A stretch of DNA of 64,000 nucleotides from Thalassolituus hydrocarboniclasticus (GCF_025345565.1 NZ_CP054475.1:577501-641500); one strand, 5' to 3'. Counted from the stretch's first letter, positions 11,118 through 20,857 are shown. The notes: a model not told the origin generated them from the sequence alone. A program made the numbers and translations.

Positions 11118-11776
11118 TTGACTCCGGCCTCCTGCCTGAAATGGCGCTCTGGTGGTCGGCCATTATTTCTGTTCTTTTACTAATTCCTGCTCTGCTCAGT
11201 TATAACTGGCAGGCGTTACTTAACCTGCGCGGTGCGCAGCATTTCTTTTTCGGCAGTGTGGTCGTGTTGGCTTTGTTGTGGAATATGCAGGCCGGAATAT
11301 TGCCAGGGCTGAGCTTTCATTTAATGGGGGTTACTGCGATTACGCTGATGATGGGCTGGCGGCTGGCTCTGTTATCCGTACTGTTGGTGCAGGTTATGCT
11401 GGTGCTGGTAGGGAAGCTCTGGTGGGCGGCTTTGCCATATCAGTTCTTATTGGCCGGTGCGTTACCGGTATTATTCAGCTACGGTTTTTATCTGCTGGTT
11501 TACCGCCGCATGGCGCATAACCCTTTTGTTTATATTCTGGTTGCCGGATTTTTAAATGCCGGTTTAACCCATGGTTTTTCTGATTTATTGCAGGGTTTCG
11601 GTTTGTGGCTGCTGGATGTCCATCCGGCGGAATTAATCTGGCGTGATTATTTACGCTACCTGCCGATGATGATGTTCCCCGAAGGTGTGGTAAACGGCAT
11701 GTTTATCACCGGTATGGTGGTTTACCACAGTCGCTGGCTCAGCACCTTTGACGAAGATTCGTACTTTAACCACTGA
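11114..11776 (+). CDS. CbiM-like energy-coupling-factor transporter permease
   Basis: The protein has 220 residues from the ATG at 11114, which overlaps the rimI stop (ATGA). Six or so hydrophobic segments span almost the whole chain. The phrases LSFHLMGVTAITLMMGWRLA near residues 68-87 and MMMFPEGVVNGM near the C-terminus are characteristic of the CbiM-like family of small integral membrane proteins common in pseudomonads. Classical CbiM is the substrate-binding membrane subunit of cobalt uptake systems. No CbiN, CbiQ or CbiO gene accompanies it, so the substrate and any partner ATPase are unknown. It ends an operon begun by leuA and faces the regA gene 30 bases away. Confidence 0.75.
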   Translation: MIDSGLLPEMALWWSAIISVLLLIPALLSYNWQALLNLRGAQHFFFGSVVVLALLWNMQAGILPGLSFHLMGVTAITLMMGWRLALLSVLLVQVMLVLVGKLWWAALPYQFLLAGALPVLFSYGFYLLVYRRMAHNPFVYILVAGFLNAGLTHGFSDLLQGFGLWLLDVHPAELIWRDYLRYLPMMMFPEGVVNGMFITGMVVYHSRWLSTFDEDSYFNH

Positions 11777-11806
11777 AAACACCGGCCACTGACAGGACTG
11801 TGCTGT

Positions 11807-12349
11807 TCAGCGCGGCGCGTATTTCTGCAGCTTCCGCTGCAGGGTACGGCGGTGCATATTCAATACCCGCGCCGTCGCCGAAATATTCCCCTGCTGTTCG
11901 TTTAACACGCGCTGGATGTGTTCCCACTCCAGCCGTTCTACCGACATTATATTGCTGTCGTCCGGCAGCGGTTCCTGCACTTCCCCGGAGTCGGCAAATG
12001 CGGCAATTAACTCCTGCAGAGTGGCGGGTTTATGCAGGTAATTATGTGCACCCAGTTTTACCGCTTCGACCGCCGTCGGAATGCTGGCGTAGCCGGTCAG
12101 CATCACGATGCGGCAGTCGGGGTGTTGTTGCTTCAGACGGCCGATCAGTCCCAGGCCGGATTCCTGTTCCAGCCGCAGGTCGAGGGTTACCCACTGTGGC
12201 TGGAGATCCTGCGCTGCCTGCAGAGCTTCATCGCCACTGGCAGCAACGGCGGTCTGATGGCCCTGGCGCTCAAGGCTGCGTGCCAGTACCTGACTGAAAT
12301 GCAGGTCATCATCAATAATCAGAATACGTTTATTCACGGGGTTATCCAT
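11807..12349 (-). CDS. regA: Redox response regulator of the RegA/ActR/RoxR family
   Basis: The protein has 180 residues. An N-terminal receiver domain carries the acidic cluster IIDDD (11-15), phospho-acceptor Asp57 (TLDLRL) and Lys in LHKPA. A C-terminal Fis-type helix-turn-helix (ISATARVLNMHRRTLQRKLQ) occupies about residues 156-175 and is joined by a proline/acidic linker. This size and layout, with the MHRRTLQRKL recognition helix, identify RegA/PrrA/RoxR regulators, which control respiratory and redox genes. The first codons overlap the 3' end of the kinase gene by 8 bp. The gene name is by family; Pseudomonas uses roxR. Confidence 0.92.
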   Translation of the reverse strand: MDNPVNKRILIIDDDLHFSQVLARSLERQGHQTAVAASGDEALQAAQDLQPQWVTLDLRLEQESGLGLIGRLKQQHPDCRIVMLTGYASIPTAVEAVKLGAHNYLHKPATLQELIAAFADSGEVQEPLPDDSNIMSVERLEWEHIQRVLNEQQGNISATARVLNMHRRTLQRKLQKYAPR

Positions 12350-13568
12350 GCTGGTGGCTCAGGGGCAGGGTGATGCGGCACAGGCTGGCGCCGTTGCTTT
12401 GTGCGAGCAGGTGAACCGAACCGCCGAACTGTTCCACACTGGCATTGCTCAGGTAAAGGCCGATGCCCATGCCGTGCTCTTTCTGACTGTGAAAAAGATT
12501 CTGCTGCTGGATATGCTCAGCGGCTTTGGGGTCAGGCTGCAGAATGTTCAGATGCCACTGACCGTTTTGCACCACACTGTGCAGATGTACTGGTTGCTGT
12601 CCCGCTTCGGCGGCGTTATCCAGCAGATTCAGCAGTGCCTGATCGAGCAGAGGGGAGGACGGAATCTCGGCTTCACAGGCAATGCCATTATCCACCCACA
12701 GTGCATTCGGATGGCTCAGCCGCCAGCGGTGCAGCAGGCTGCTCAGCCAGGTATGAGCCTGATGATGACCAACCTGATGAGCGGTGCGCCCGGCATTGGC
12801 CAGCTGCTGCAGAGACTGGCGGCAAATGCCAACCTGCTCACGCAGGATATGCAGATCGTGTTTGCTCAGCGGGTGGTCGGGTTGCTGGGCGATGTCGTCG
12901 AGAATCATATGCATGGTCATCAGCGGTGTGCCCATTTCGTGGGCGGTACCGGCGGCCAGAGTGGCGATGCCGATCAGCTGTTCATTTTTCAGCTGTTGTT
13001 CGCGCAGTTGCTGAATTTCCTGCTGTTGCTGCTGGGAAGATTTGAGCAGCAGCGGGATAAAAGTCACCACGATCAGGGCACTGATAACAAAGGTCAGCCA
13101 CATGCCGGCCAGATGCAGATCAAATAAGCTGTGACCCGGCAGGCCATGTACATGATTGCTGAGCAGCGGCTGATACCACTGAGTCAGCAGGCTGTAATCG
13201 GCAATGCAGAGCACAGTGATCAGCAGCGAATAGCTGATGGGCAGGCTGTAGGCACTGACGACCAGCAGAACCAGAAAGTAGGAAATAAAAGGGTTGGTGG
13301 CGCCGCCGGTAAAGAACAGCAGACCGGCCAGCAGCTGGCATTCAAAGGCCAGATGTAAAAGCAGATGCCAGTCCTGAATATTACGGCGGTAGCCCTGCCA
13401 GCCACTGATTGCTAACAGCGGCAGATAAAGGGCGAGCAACGCCCAGGCGATATCCAGACCGGCAAAGCCCTGCCATTGCAGATAAAGCAGAAACATCAGC
13501 CAGATACTGGCGATGGACAGGCGCAGCAGGGCGAGGCGTTGCAATAACAGGTTCAGTTTATGAGTCAT
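12342..13568 (-). CDS. regB: Redox sensor histidine kinase of the RegB/ActS/RoxS family
   Basis: The protein has 408 residues, with six membrane segments in roughly residues 12-175. The quinone-sensing heptapeptide GGATNPF of RegB kinases is present at residues 88-94. The dimerisation/phosphorylation helix carries His210 in [10 protein letters not shown], the RegB-type H box. Cys249 (VGICRQSL) corresponds in position to the redox-active cysteine of RegB. N and G boxes follow ([22 protein letters not shown]). RegB-type kinases adjust autophosphorylation to the oxidation state of the quinone pool, here probably downstream of the bc1 complex encoded at 26686-29272. The kinase is transcribed first, then regA. 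It diverges from prfC across about 250 bases that contain the promoters of both. Confidence 0.93.
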   Translation of the reverse strand: MTHKLNLLLQRLALLRLSIASIWLMFLLYLQWQGFAGLDIAWALLALYLPLLAISGWQGYRRNIQDWHLLLHLAFECQLLAGLLFFTGGATNPFISYFLVLLVVSAYSLPISYSLLITVLCIADYSLLTQWYQPLLSNHVHGLPGHSLFDLHLAGMWLTFVISALIVVTFIPLLLKSSQQQQQEIQQLREQQLKNEQLIGIATLAAGTAHEMGTPLMTMHMILDDIAQQPDHPLSKHDLHILREQVGICRQSLQQLANAGRTAHQVGHHQAHTWLSSLLHRWRLSHPNALWVDNGIACEAEIPSSPLLDQALLNLLDNAAEAGQQPVHLHSVVQNGQWHLNILQPDPKAAEHIQQQNLFHSQKEHGMGIGLYLSNASVEQFGGSVHLLAQSNGASLCRITLPLSHQHG

Positions 13569-13816
13569 GGCTGCATTATAGCGTTGGCGCAGCAGTGCAG
13601 CAGCAACAAAGCGGTATTCGCGTGCATTGCTGTAGCAGGGTTATTGATACAGCTCAGGAATCAGCCCCCACACTGCCCGGATACAGGAATCGTCTGGTCA
13701 AGAGGCGAGGCTTTGCATATCATTGCGCCCCTCAGACCGGGTTGCGGCAAGCGTCCGGATATCTCCTGAATCCAGCACGATGCTGGCAGGCCAGGCTCAG
13801 AAGAAGATCGCAAGCG

Positions 13817-15406
13817 ATGTCGAAATCCCCATTTGAACTGGAAGTCGGTAAGCGCCGTACTTTCGGTATTATTTCGCACCCCGATGCGGGTAAGACCACC
13901 ATCACCGAAAAGCTGTTGCTGTTCGGTAATGCCATTCAGTTGGCCGGTACGGTGAAAGGCAAGAAAACCGGCCGTATGGCGACCTCTGACTGGATGCAGA
14001 TGGAGCAGGACCGTGGTATTTCCATCACCACCTCGGTAATGCAGTTTCCGTACAACGGTCGCATGGTTAACCTGCTGGATACTCCGGGTCACGAAGACTT
14101 CTCGGAAGATACCTACCGCACCCTGACCGCGGTCGACTCCGTACTGATGGTTATTGATGGCGCCAAAGGTGTAGAAGACCGGACCATCAAGCTGATGGAA
14201 GTCTGTCGCCTGCGTGACACGCCGATCTTCACCTTTATCAACAAAATGGACCGTGAAGTCCGCGACCATATTGAAGTTCTGGACGAAATTGAAACCATCC
14301 TGAAAATCAAATGCGCCCCGGTGACCTGGCCAATCGGCATGGGTAAGGCATTTAAAGGGGTGTACAACCTGATTACCGACACCATCCATGTGTTCACTCC
14401 GGGTCAGGGCAGTGTGGTGCCGGATGATATTCAGATTCAGGGGCTGGAGTCCGCTGAAGCAGAAGCTTTACTGGGTGCAGAGTTGGTTGCCGAGCTGGTG
14501 GACGAAATTGAACTGGTGCGTGGCGCCAGTTACGAGTTTGATCTGGATGAATATCTGCGCGGTGAAATGACGCCGGTATTCTTCGGTACGGCCCTGGCCA
14601 ACTTTGGTGTACGTGAGCTGCTTAACTACTTCGTTGAGTGGGCACCGGCGCCACTGGCGCGTGAAACCGATAAGGGCGCGGTTGCTCCGGCCGATGATAA
14701 GTTCACCGGCTTTATCTTTAAAATTCAGGCCAATATGGATCCGAAGCACCGTGACCGTATTGCCTTTATGCGCATCTGTTCCGGCACCTACAGCAAGGGC
14801 ATGAAGATGAAGCACGTACGCATCGGCAAAGATGTAAAAATCGCCGATGCCGTAACCTTCCTTGCCGGTGACCGTTCGGCGGTGGAAGAGGCTATTTCCG
14901 GCGATATTATCGGTTTGCATAACCATGGCACCATCCAGATCGGTGATACCTTCACCTTTGGTGACGATATGCAGTTCACCGGTATTCCGCATTTTGCTCC
15001 GGAACTGTTTAAGCGTGTGCGCCTGAAAGACCCGCTGAAAATGAAACAGCTGCAGAAAGGCCTGCAGCAGCTGTCTGAAGAAGGTGCGACCCAGCTGTTT
15101 ATGCCGCTGAATAATAACGACCTGATTCTGGGTGCGGTGGGTGTGCTGCAGTTTGATGTGGTACAGCAGCGTCTGCGTGATGAATACAAAGTTGAGTGTA
15201 TTTATGAGCCGATCAGTGTCAGCACTGCACGCTGGGTATACTGCAACGACAGCAAAATGCTGGAAGACTTCAAACGTAAGGCTGCTGAAAACCTGGCCAT
15301 CGATGGCGGTGGTTACCTCACTTATATTGCCCCTACCCGGGTGAATCTGAGTCTGACTCAGGAGCGCTGGCCGGATATTCAGTTCAGTGCTACACGCGAG
15401 CATTAA
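13817..15406 (+). CDS. prfC: Peptide chain release factor 3
   Basis: RF3 is the GTPase that recycles RF1 and RF2 from the ribosome after termination. Started at the ATG at 13817 the protein has 529 residues, the standard length. A longer upstream extension of the same frame is rejected because it lacks RF3-like sequence. The P loop HPDAGKTT lies at residues 21-28, with DTPGH and NKMD following as the other GTP-binding motifs. Domains II and III continue to the C-terminal [12 protein letters not shown] region. The gene stands alone, with a perfect terminator hairpin 40 bases downstream. Confidence 0.97.
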   Translation: MSKSPFELEVGKRRTFGIISHPDAGKTTITEKLLLFGNAIQLAGTVKGKKTGRMATSDWMQMEQDRGISITTSVMQFPYNGRMVNLLDTPGHEDFSEDTYRTLTAVDSVLMVIDGAKGVEDRTIKLMEVCRLRDTPIFTFINKMDREVRDHIEVLDEIETILKIKCAPVTWPIGMGKAFKGVYNLITDTIHVFTPGQGSVVPDDIQIQGLESAEAEALLGAELVAELVDEIELVRGASYEFDLDEYLRGEMTPVFFGTALANFGVRELLNYFVEWAPAPLARETDKGAVAPADDKFTGFIFKIQANMDPKHRDRIAFMRICSGTYSKGMKMKHVRIGKDVKIADAVTFLAGDRSAVEEAISGDIIGLHNHGTIQIGDTFTFGDDMQFTGIPHFAPELFKRVRLKDPLKMKQLQKGLQQLSEEGATQLFMPLNNNDLILGAVGVLQFDVVQQRLRDEYKVECIYEPISVSTARWVYCNDSKMLEDFKRKAAENLAIDGGGYLTYIAPTRVNLSLTQERWPDIQFSATREH

Positions 15407-15447
15407 TGCAGAAAGGCTGAAACAGTAAAACTGATGCAGTAACAAAA

Positions 15448-15477
15448 TAAACCCCGGATATCCGGGGTTTATTTTTT
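15448..15477. terminator. Bidirectional terminator between prfC and the large GLUG protein
   Basis: A perfect palindrome AACCCCGGATATCCGGGGTT is flanked by T-rich sequence on the plus side (TTTATTTTTTGAG) and by TATTTTGTT on the minus side. It can serve both prfC and the convergent gene ending at 15552. Confidence 0.9.
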
Positions 15478-15551
15478 GAGTTTTACTCAATCAGAATGCG
15501 ACCTGAATATTGGCGGGCCAGTATTCAGGTCTCTGGCGCTATCTCCGCATT

Positions 15552-18500
15552 TTATAAGATGCGGGGATTACCTGAAGTACGGTTCATTTTCCGGCGCAAC
15601 AGCAATGGGGTCATACCCAGCAGCCACAGCAGTGAACCACCGCCGGAGGATGAGCGACCGGAAGATGAACCACCACTGTCTGTGCCATCTGTACCGTCGC
15701 CACCGTCAGATCCATCGCCGCCGTCCGGATCATCACGGTTGTCGACAGGGTCGCTGTTATCACCGATACCGTCACCATCAACATCAGACCACTCGGCCGG
15801 ATCCTCCGGGAAAGCATCTTCATCGTCGATGTAGCCATCAGCATCCGTGTCACGCAGTACCCGGCCCAGTGCGGTCAGTACAGGCAACTGCTCTGAGGTG
15901 CCGAAGTCCCAGAAGCTGACCGGCTGTCCGTCAGGCGCGGTATAGGTGCTGTCAGACCAGCCATTAAACAATGTGATGGAGGCACAGCTGGTATTATCAG
16001 CACTCACCGCGCAACGCAGAGCGGCATCGCTTACCGCACCGTATTCAGCGCTGTTGTCATCGAGCAGGTTACTGCTGCCCCATGGCTGTTGCGGCCCGCT
16101 TTCTGTTGCCCAGTAACTGTTGTTGATGCGCATCACGTCTGATTCCCCAACCATGGCACCGGCAATATCGGTTGCGCTGCTGATCACACCAGATACATAC
16201 GCATTCTGAATAATGATTGTACTGTTTAAGCCTCGGCCAACCAGTCCACCGGCGCTGTTTTTCGAATTCACATTGCCGCGTACATAGGTGTTTATCAACG
16301 TGCCATTGTTTCTGACCCGGCCAATCAGGCCACCCGTTTCATAGCCGTCAACATCACCGTAAAAAGCGCTGTTACTGATATCGATTCCGTCAGCGCTGCC
16401 TACCAGTCCGCCAGCCTGTGCAAAGTAATCATTATTAGTAGCGGTAACATTGCCCATGTTATAGCTGAATAAAATCTGGCGTGGCGTACCGCTATTGTTG
16501 ATCATTACTCCTGCCAGGCCACCGACATAAGCCTCTCCGGCAACATCCCCTCTGATCCAGACACCGCTGATATTACTGTCCCAGACACCGCCGGCAATGG
16601 CGCCCACATAGGTGTTGGCAGTGACCGACATTAACGGACCGTCGAGACTGAGTAAGCGTATATCGGCATTGTTAATAGTGGCAAACAGCCCCTCCCAAAT
16701 ACCTGATGGGCGGTTAATATAGAGGTTACTGATACGGTGGCCATTGCCATTAAACTGTGCTTCAAACGGATATTTTCTGGACCCGATCGAGATCCAGCCT
16801 TCGCCGTCATTCCAGTATTCATCATTGGCATCCATCTGGCCGTCGCCATTGGTGTCAAAGTCGAGGTCAGCGGTTAATTCAAAACCATGACATAGGGTGT
16901 TGGGACAGCCGGCGGTGATACCATCCATGCTGGTGCCGTCCAGATTGTTGCGGATATTGTTCAGGTCAGCCAGCGTCTTAATTTCAATCAGGCCATTGCC
17001 ATCGGCATCGACCACCTGATCTGCCCGTGATGCACTCGGGTCCAGAGGGAAGGCATCTTCGCTGTCGGCAACACCATCGTTGTCATCGTCCGGATCGGCG
17101 TTGTTGCCGATGCCGTCTTTGTCTGTGTCGGCCCATTCCGCCGCATCGTAAGGGAAGGCATCGTTTTCATCGGCTACGCCGTCGTTGTCGTCATCTGTGT
17201 CGCTGTTGTTTCCGGCCCCATCGTTATCGTTATCCAGCCATTCGTTGCTGTCATCCGGGAACGCATCGCGGTTGTCACCAACACCGTCACCGTCACGGTC
17301 GCTTGATTCTGTATCGTCGTAAGGGAAGGCATCTTCATTATTGGCGACACCGTCATTATCAATATCCGGATCGGTGTTATCGGCAATACCATCGCCATCG
17401 GTATCCGTGCTTTCACTGGCATCAAAAGGGTACTTGTCATCTGCATCGAGCACGCCGTCGCCATCGCTGTCACGGTGGACAACGCCATTAATCAGCAGGC
17501 CCGGCAGTTGATTGCTGTCACCGAAGTCCCAGTAAGGTACTGGCGCTGAGGTGCCGGCATCGTAGGTTTCAGTTTCCCAGCCGGAATAGAGTACGGCGCT
17601 GCTGCAGCTGCTGTCGGTGCCTGCAACCGGACATTGCAGTTCGGCCAGGGTGACACCGGCATTGCCGACAGAGGTAACCGTACTGCCATTGACCATGTGT
17701 GTCCGGCCGGTGGTATCGGTTGCCCAGTGGCTGTAACTGATAAACTCATTACCATCGCGGTAAACCGTGCCCACCAGACCTGCGGGTGTTTGTGTGGAGG
17801 TGTAAGTGACATGTCCGATGGCAAAGGCGTTTTTAACTTCACTGTGAACCATTGAACCGACCAGGCTGCTGGCGGATGAATTGCCGCTGACACTGCCTGT
17901 GGCAAAACTGTTGCTGATGAGTGAGCCTTCCCGCAGGGTGCCGGCCAGACCGCCAGACATGACGCCGGACGCCTCCTGACTGGTGCCCATGATATTACCG
18001 GTGGCGAAACAGCCCTCAATGACGGAATTGGTGGATGACATCCCCACCAGTCCTCCGGCACGCCAGGAATTGGTCGTTACATTGCCGGTGGCGTAACTAT
18101 GGCGGATAACGGCGTTATTCTGCGCCCAGCCTATCAATCCGCCACTGGTGGTTCCGTAAGCGAAAACTTCCACATCGGCACTGGCATTAATCACCTGAGT
18201 ATTCACGATGTGTCCTGCCAGTGGTCCGACAGACTTATAACCGGTAATAAAACTCAGCGGACCGCGCAAATGAATATTGCTGATGGTTGTGTTTTCGACG
18301 CGACCAAACAACGATGCATAGCTTTCACCGGGGCGATTAATCAATAAATTATGGATGCTATGATTATTACCGTTAAATACCGCGGTGAAGGGAGTTGAGG
18401 GGTTTCCGATATGCTGCCAGCCAGTGCCGTTATTCCAATAAGGGTCGTATTCATTCAGAACACCATCGCCGTTCTGGTCAAAATTCAGGTCGGAGGTCAG

Positions 18501-18716
18501 CTCGAAGCCAACGCAGCCACTTGACGGACAGCCGGCGCTGGAACCGTATAATGAACGGCCATCCAGAGCGTTGCGGATTTCATTCAGGTCGGCCAGATCA
18601 TTGATTTCGATAAGGCCGTTATCGTCAATATCGTAGTCAGCACGATTATTTTCGGCAAAGACCTGCGTACTGCTGGTAAAGAGCAGGGCAGGCAGGAAAT
18701 ATTTAAGGGATTTCAT
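15552..18716 (-). CDS. Surface protein with two GLUG modules, a calcium-binding type 3 repeat linker and a GlyGly-CTERM tail
   Basis: The protein has 1054 residues with a signal peptide (KYFLPALLFTSSTQVFA). Residues about 26-405 and 565-990 are two copies of one module: a D-x-D-x-N-GLIEI opening, a conserved Cys pair, FELT.DL.FD.NGDG, then many GGL(V/I)G repeats of the GLUG type. Between them, about residues 414-563, lie thrombospondin type 3 repeats (DxDxDGxxDxxD), which bind calcium in known proteins. The tail is a Ser/Gly-rich run, GGGSLLWLLGMTPLLL and RRK, a typical GlyGly-CTERM signal. In Vibrio and relatives such proteins are exported by type II secretion and trimmed by rhombosortase. 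AGGAGA precedes the ATG. A large adhesin-like or matrix protein is inferred; no catalytic motif is visible. Confidence 0.85.
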   Translation of the reverse strand: MKSLKYFLPALLFTSSTQVFAENNRADYDIDDNGLIEINDLADLNEIRNALDGRSLYGSSAGCPSSGCVGFELTSDLNFDQNGDGVLNEYDPYWNNGTGWQHIGNPSTPFTAVFNGNNHSIHNLLINRPGESYASLFGRVENTTISNIHLRGPLSFITGYKSVGPLAGHIVNTQVINASADVEVFAYGTTSGGLIGWAQNNAVIRHSYATGNVTTNSWRAGGLVGMSSTNSVIEGCFATGNIMGTSQEASGVMSGGLAGTLREGSLISNSFATGSVSGNSSASSLVGSMVHSEVKNAFAIGHVTYTSTQTPAGLVGTVYRDGNEFISYSHWATDTTGRTHMVNGSTVTSVGNAGVTLAELQCPVAGTDSSCSSAVLYSGWETETYDAGTSAPVPYWDFGDSNQLPGLLINGVVHRDSDGDGVLDADDKYPFDASESTDTDGDGIADNTDPDIDNDGVANNEDAFPYDDTESSDRDGDGVGDNRDAFPDDSNEWLDNDNDGAGNNSDTDDDNDGVADENDAFPYDAAEWADTDKDGIGNNADPDDDNDGVADSEDAFPLDPSASRADQVVDADGNGLIEIKTLADLNNIRNNLDGTSMDGITAGCPNTLCHGFELTADLDFDTNGDGQMDANDEYWNDGEGWISIGSRKYPFEAQFNGNGHRISNLYINRPSGIWEGLFATINNADIRLLSLDGPLMSVTANTYVGAIAGGVWDSNISGVWIRGDVAGEAYVGGLAGVMINNSGTPRQILFSYNMGNVTATNNDYFAQAGGLVGSADGIDISNSAFYGDVDGYETGGLIGRVRNNGTLINTYVRGNVNSKNSAGGLVGRGLNSTIIIQNAYVSGVISSATDIAGAMVGESDVMRINNSYWATESGPQQPWGSSNLLDDNSAEYGAVSDAALRCAVSADNTSCASITLFNGWSDSTYTAPDGQPVSFWDFGTSEQLPVLTALGRVLRDTDADGYIDDEDAFPEDPAEWSDVDGDGIGDNSDPVDNRDDPDGGDGSDGGDGTDGTDSGGSSSGRSSSGGGSLLWLLGMTPLLLRRKMNRTSGNPRIL
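17028..17477 (-). repeat. Thrombospondin type 3 repeat block within the large GLUG gene
   Basis: About 150 codons encode repeated acidic units of the pattern D-x-D-x-D-G-x-x-D-N, separated by DAFPYD-type spacers roughly every 24-36 residues. The DNA is correspondingly repetitive (multiples of ATCGCCATCG / CCGTCATTG) and gives rise to long spurious open frames on the other strand. Repeat number may vary between strains. Confidence 0.85.
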
Positions 18717-18976
18717 TGTTTCTCCTGGTGGTAGTGAATACCGGTTGGGGAAAAATCAGAGGTTTTATATCCGTTGAGGATTTTATCGATAAACTTCCGG
18801 TACTTAATCCTGCAAAAGGATGGAAATCCATTTTTAAAATAAGGTTTTATGTCGTTGTTAAAATTCTGAAAATAAATGCTGATTAAATTCCATGTGCTTA
18901 TTATTTTTCAGGCATGGTGACGCGAAGGGATTTCTTGCTGATGACGTTGTTTTTTATTTTTCATAATCAAAAATAA

Positions 18977-18999
18977 AAAACCCCGCGATGCGGGGTTCT
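18977..18999 (-). terminator. Rho-independent terminator of the second GLUG gene
   Basis: Read on the minus strand the sequence is AACCCCGCATCGCGGGGTT followed by TTTTATTTTT. It lies about 35 bases past the stop codon at 19033. Confidence 0.9.
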
Positions 19000-19000
19000 T

Positions 19001-19028
19001 TATATCAGCTGCTGTATATCAGCTGCTG
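19001..19028. repeat. Perfect 14-bp tandem duplication
   Basis: TATATCAGCTGCTG occurs twice in direct contact (19001-19014 and 19015-19028), immediately after the stop codon of the second GLUG gene and before its terminator. The unit contains the palindrome CAGCTG. The length equals that of the unrelated duplication at 3039-3066. Confidence 0.9.
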
Positions 19029-19032
19029 TTTG

Positions 19033-20424
19033 TCAGGCTTTTGACTTACGGCGTAATACCAGAGGAGCAAGTCCCAGCAACCAGATCAGCGAACCGCCGC
19101 CAGAGCTGCCAGATGAGGATTTTGGCGCTGTATTGGACGGATCATCCGGGTAGGTATCATTAAAATCCCAGATGCCATCGCCATCACGGTCACGTAATAC
19201 ATAGCCCTGTGCGGTTAACACCGGCATTTGATTCGCGGTACCGAAATCCCAGTAATTCACCACCGTTTCATCGGCCAGTGTGTAGCTGCCTGTCCACCCA
19301 GAGTAAAGTGTAGCTTCCGGCGTGCAGTCGGTATCATCGGCCGCAGTCGGGCAGCTGAGAATGGCCTGAGAGTAAGTTCCGCTATTGGAATCCAGGGTAA
19401 AAGAGCCATCACCATAAGCGGATTCCTGACCGGTTTCTTCGGTCCAGTAGCTGTTATAGGCTGAAGTACCGTTGGATGACGCAACCAGACCGCCAGTAAC
19501 CGCGCCTTCCGGGGCGGTTACTTTACCCATGGCATAAGAACTGTAAATATTCATCGTGGTGCGGGAAGCACCAACCAGCCCGGCAGCAAAGCCGGTGGTG
19601 GCACTGACATCACCGCTGGCGTAGGTATTGCGGATACTGACATTCTGCGCAATGCCAATCAGGCCTCCGGCAACCTCTGCGCCGGATACACCGCCGGTGG
19701 CAAAACATTCAGTAATATTGTTGTCAACAATACTGCCGATCAGTCCGCCGCTATATGTATTGCCCGTCACGCTGGCGCCGGAGTAGCAGAAAGAGGCGGT
19801 ATTTCTCACGCCGCTTTCCGGGGCAAATCTTCCGATTAAACCACCGACATTGACACCTCCCTGAACCTGACCGGCGGTGCTGACATGGGTTACTTCACCC
19901 TTGGTGATCAGGCCAATCAGAATGCCGACATTGTTCTTGCCGGTGACTGAGGTCTGTGGTCCTGCAACAGCCAGATTATAAACCTTACCCCAGTACACAT
20001 GGCCGAATAAACCGACGTTATCGGTTTCAGGACGGTTGATATAGAGGTTACGGATAACATGATTGTTACCGTCGAATACGACACCGAAGGTCGGGTTCGG
20101 GCTGCTGCCAACAGGATCCCAGCCCAAGCCGTCATTCCAGAATTCATCACTGGCGTCAATCACGCCATCACCATTGGTATCGAAATTCAGGTCGGTGGTC
20201 AGCTCAAAACCGGTACAGCCGCCTTCCGGGCAGCCTGCTGCAGTGCTTAAGTTAAATTCAGATTCTGCATCGCGATAATTACGCATCGCGTCCAGATCCT
20301 GCAGGCTGTTGATTTCAATCAGCCCGTTATCATCCAGATCGTAATCGTCGCGTGGTTCCGCAGCTAATACCTGAGCGCTAAGGCCAATAATGGCGGTCGC
20401 CAGAAGAGTTTTTTTAAGGTTCAT
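19033..20424 (-). CDS. GLUG-repeat surface protein with GlyGly-CTERM tail, second paralogue
   Basis: The protein has 463 residues: a signal peptide (KKTLLATAIIGLSAQVLA), then one GLUG module with the DDYDLDDNGLIEI opening, the Cys pair (AAGCPEGGC), FELTTDLNFDTNGDG and about seven GG.IG repeats. A short DRDGDGIWDFNDTYPDDP calcium-type motif follows, and the end is GGGSLIWLLGLAPLVLRRKSKA, a classical GlyGly-CTERM. GGGTGA sits five bases before the ATG. The 5' and 3' portions of the gene are almost identical in DNA to the next paralogue, while the middle differs. It is predicted to be exported and anchored or released like the larger paralogue. Function is unknown. Confidence 0.85.
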   Translation of the reverse strand: MNLKKTLLATAIIGLSAQVLAAEPRDDYDLDDNGLIEINSLQDLDAMRNYRDAESEFNLSTAAGCPEGGCTGFELTTDLNFDTNGDGVIDASDEFWNDGLGWDPVGSSPNPTFGVVFDGNNHVIRNLYINRPETDNVGLFGHVYWGKVYNLAVAGPQTSVTGKNNVGILIGLITKGEVTHVSTAGQVQGGVNVGGLIGRFAPESGVRNTASFCYSGASVTGNTYSGGLIGSIVDNNITECFATGGVSGAEVAGGLIGIAQNVSIRNTYASGDVSATTGFAAGLVGASRTTMNIYSSYAMGKVTAPEGAVTGGLVASSNGTSAYNSYWTEETGQESAYGDGSFTLDSNSGTYSQAILSCPTAADDTDCTPEATLYSGWTGSYTLADETVVNYWDFGTANQMPVLTAQGYVLRDRDGDGIWDFNDTYPDDPSNTAPKSSSGSSGGGSLIWLLGLAPLVLRRKSKA

Positions 20425-20857
20425 AGTGTCACCCGATTATCCATCATCGTCGTTATGTGATTTTGATCAGCTGCCTGACTATTCTGAAGTCCAGGCAGGC
20501 ATGTATGGTGAGCGGGATCTTATTACCGGTTGTTACGGGATTTTATCCTCCATAAGAATGAAATATGTTAATGATCTGAGGGGAAGGATGAAATTATGAC
20601 GTATGGCAATAATTATCTATGTTCATTCTTTTGGATGGTTGGCTTTGGGGTGAGTAGTGTGCATGTTTTTTATTTTTTAATTAAATAGCCAATAAAGGGC
20701 CGGAGAGAAGATTAGTGTTTTTCCGGTAAAAATATTTTTTCAGGAAATTATTTTTATATTCAGTGTTTAATCGCCGGGTAAACTCCGGAGTATTTAAATT
20801 CTGCGTTAAGTATTGTTGGCAGGGTGAAAAAACTCCGCCGGAGCGGAGTTTTGAGGC
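20425..20857. other. Intergenic region between the second and third GLUG paralogues
   Basis: About 430 AT-rich bases with no credible gene. They contain the leader of the second paralogue and the terminator of the third (20829-20852). I see no other structure. Confidence 0.6.
20829..20852 (-). terminator. Rho-independent terminator of the third GLUG gene
   Basis: On the minus strand AAAACTCCGC-TCC-GGCGGAGTTTT is followed by TTCACCC, a 10-11 bp stem with a short T run, directly after the stop at 20858. Confidence 0.85.

Larger units (their letters stand above)
18717..19032. other. Intergenic region between the first and second GLUG paralogues
   Basis: About 316 AT-rich bases without a gene. 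They hold the ribosome binding site and promoter region of the large GLUG gene (minus strand), the terminator of the second paralogue (18977-18999) and a 14-bp tandem duplication (19001-19028). No other signal was recognised. Confidence 0.6.

Noticed and set aside
12348-13127. 259-codon open frame antisense to the RegB gene
   Set aside because: The RegB reading contains the heptapeptide, H box and ATPase motifs; the other frame has none.
13409-13816. N-terminal extension of prfC
   Set aside because: The extra 136 codons are unlike RF3 and run through the divergent promoter region of regB; the ATG at 13817 gives the family length.
14468-15490. 340-codon open frame antisense to prfC
   Set aside because: Overlaps the conserved RF3 domains and has no ribosome site or recognisable motif.
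17028-17477. Regular repeats suggestive of a CRISPR array
   Set aside because: The units are imperfect, in frame and encode DxDxDG motifs; there are no constant repeats with unique spacers.
17027-17491. His/Arg-rich plus-strand frame of 154 codons
   Set aside because: It is the reverse reading of the acidic thrombospondin type 3 repeats, and its odd composition follows from that.
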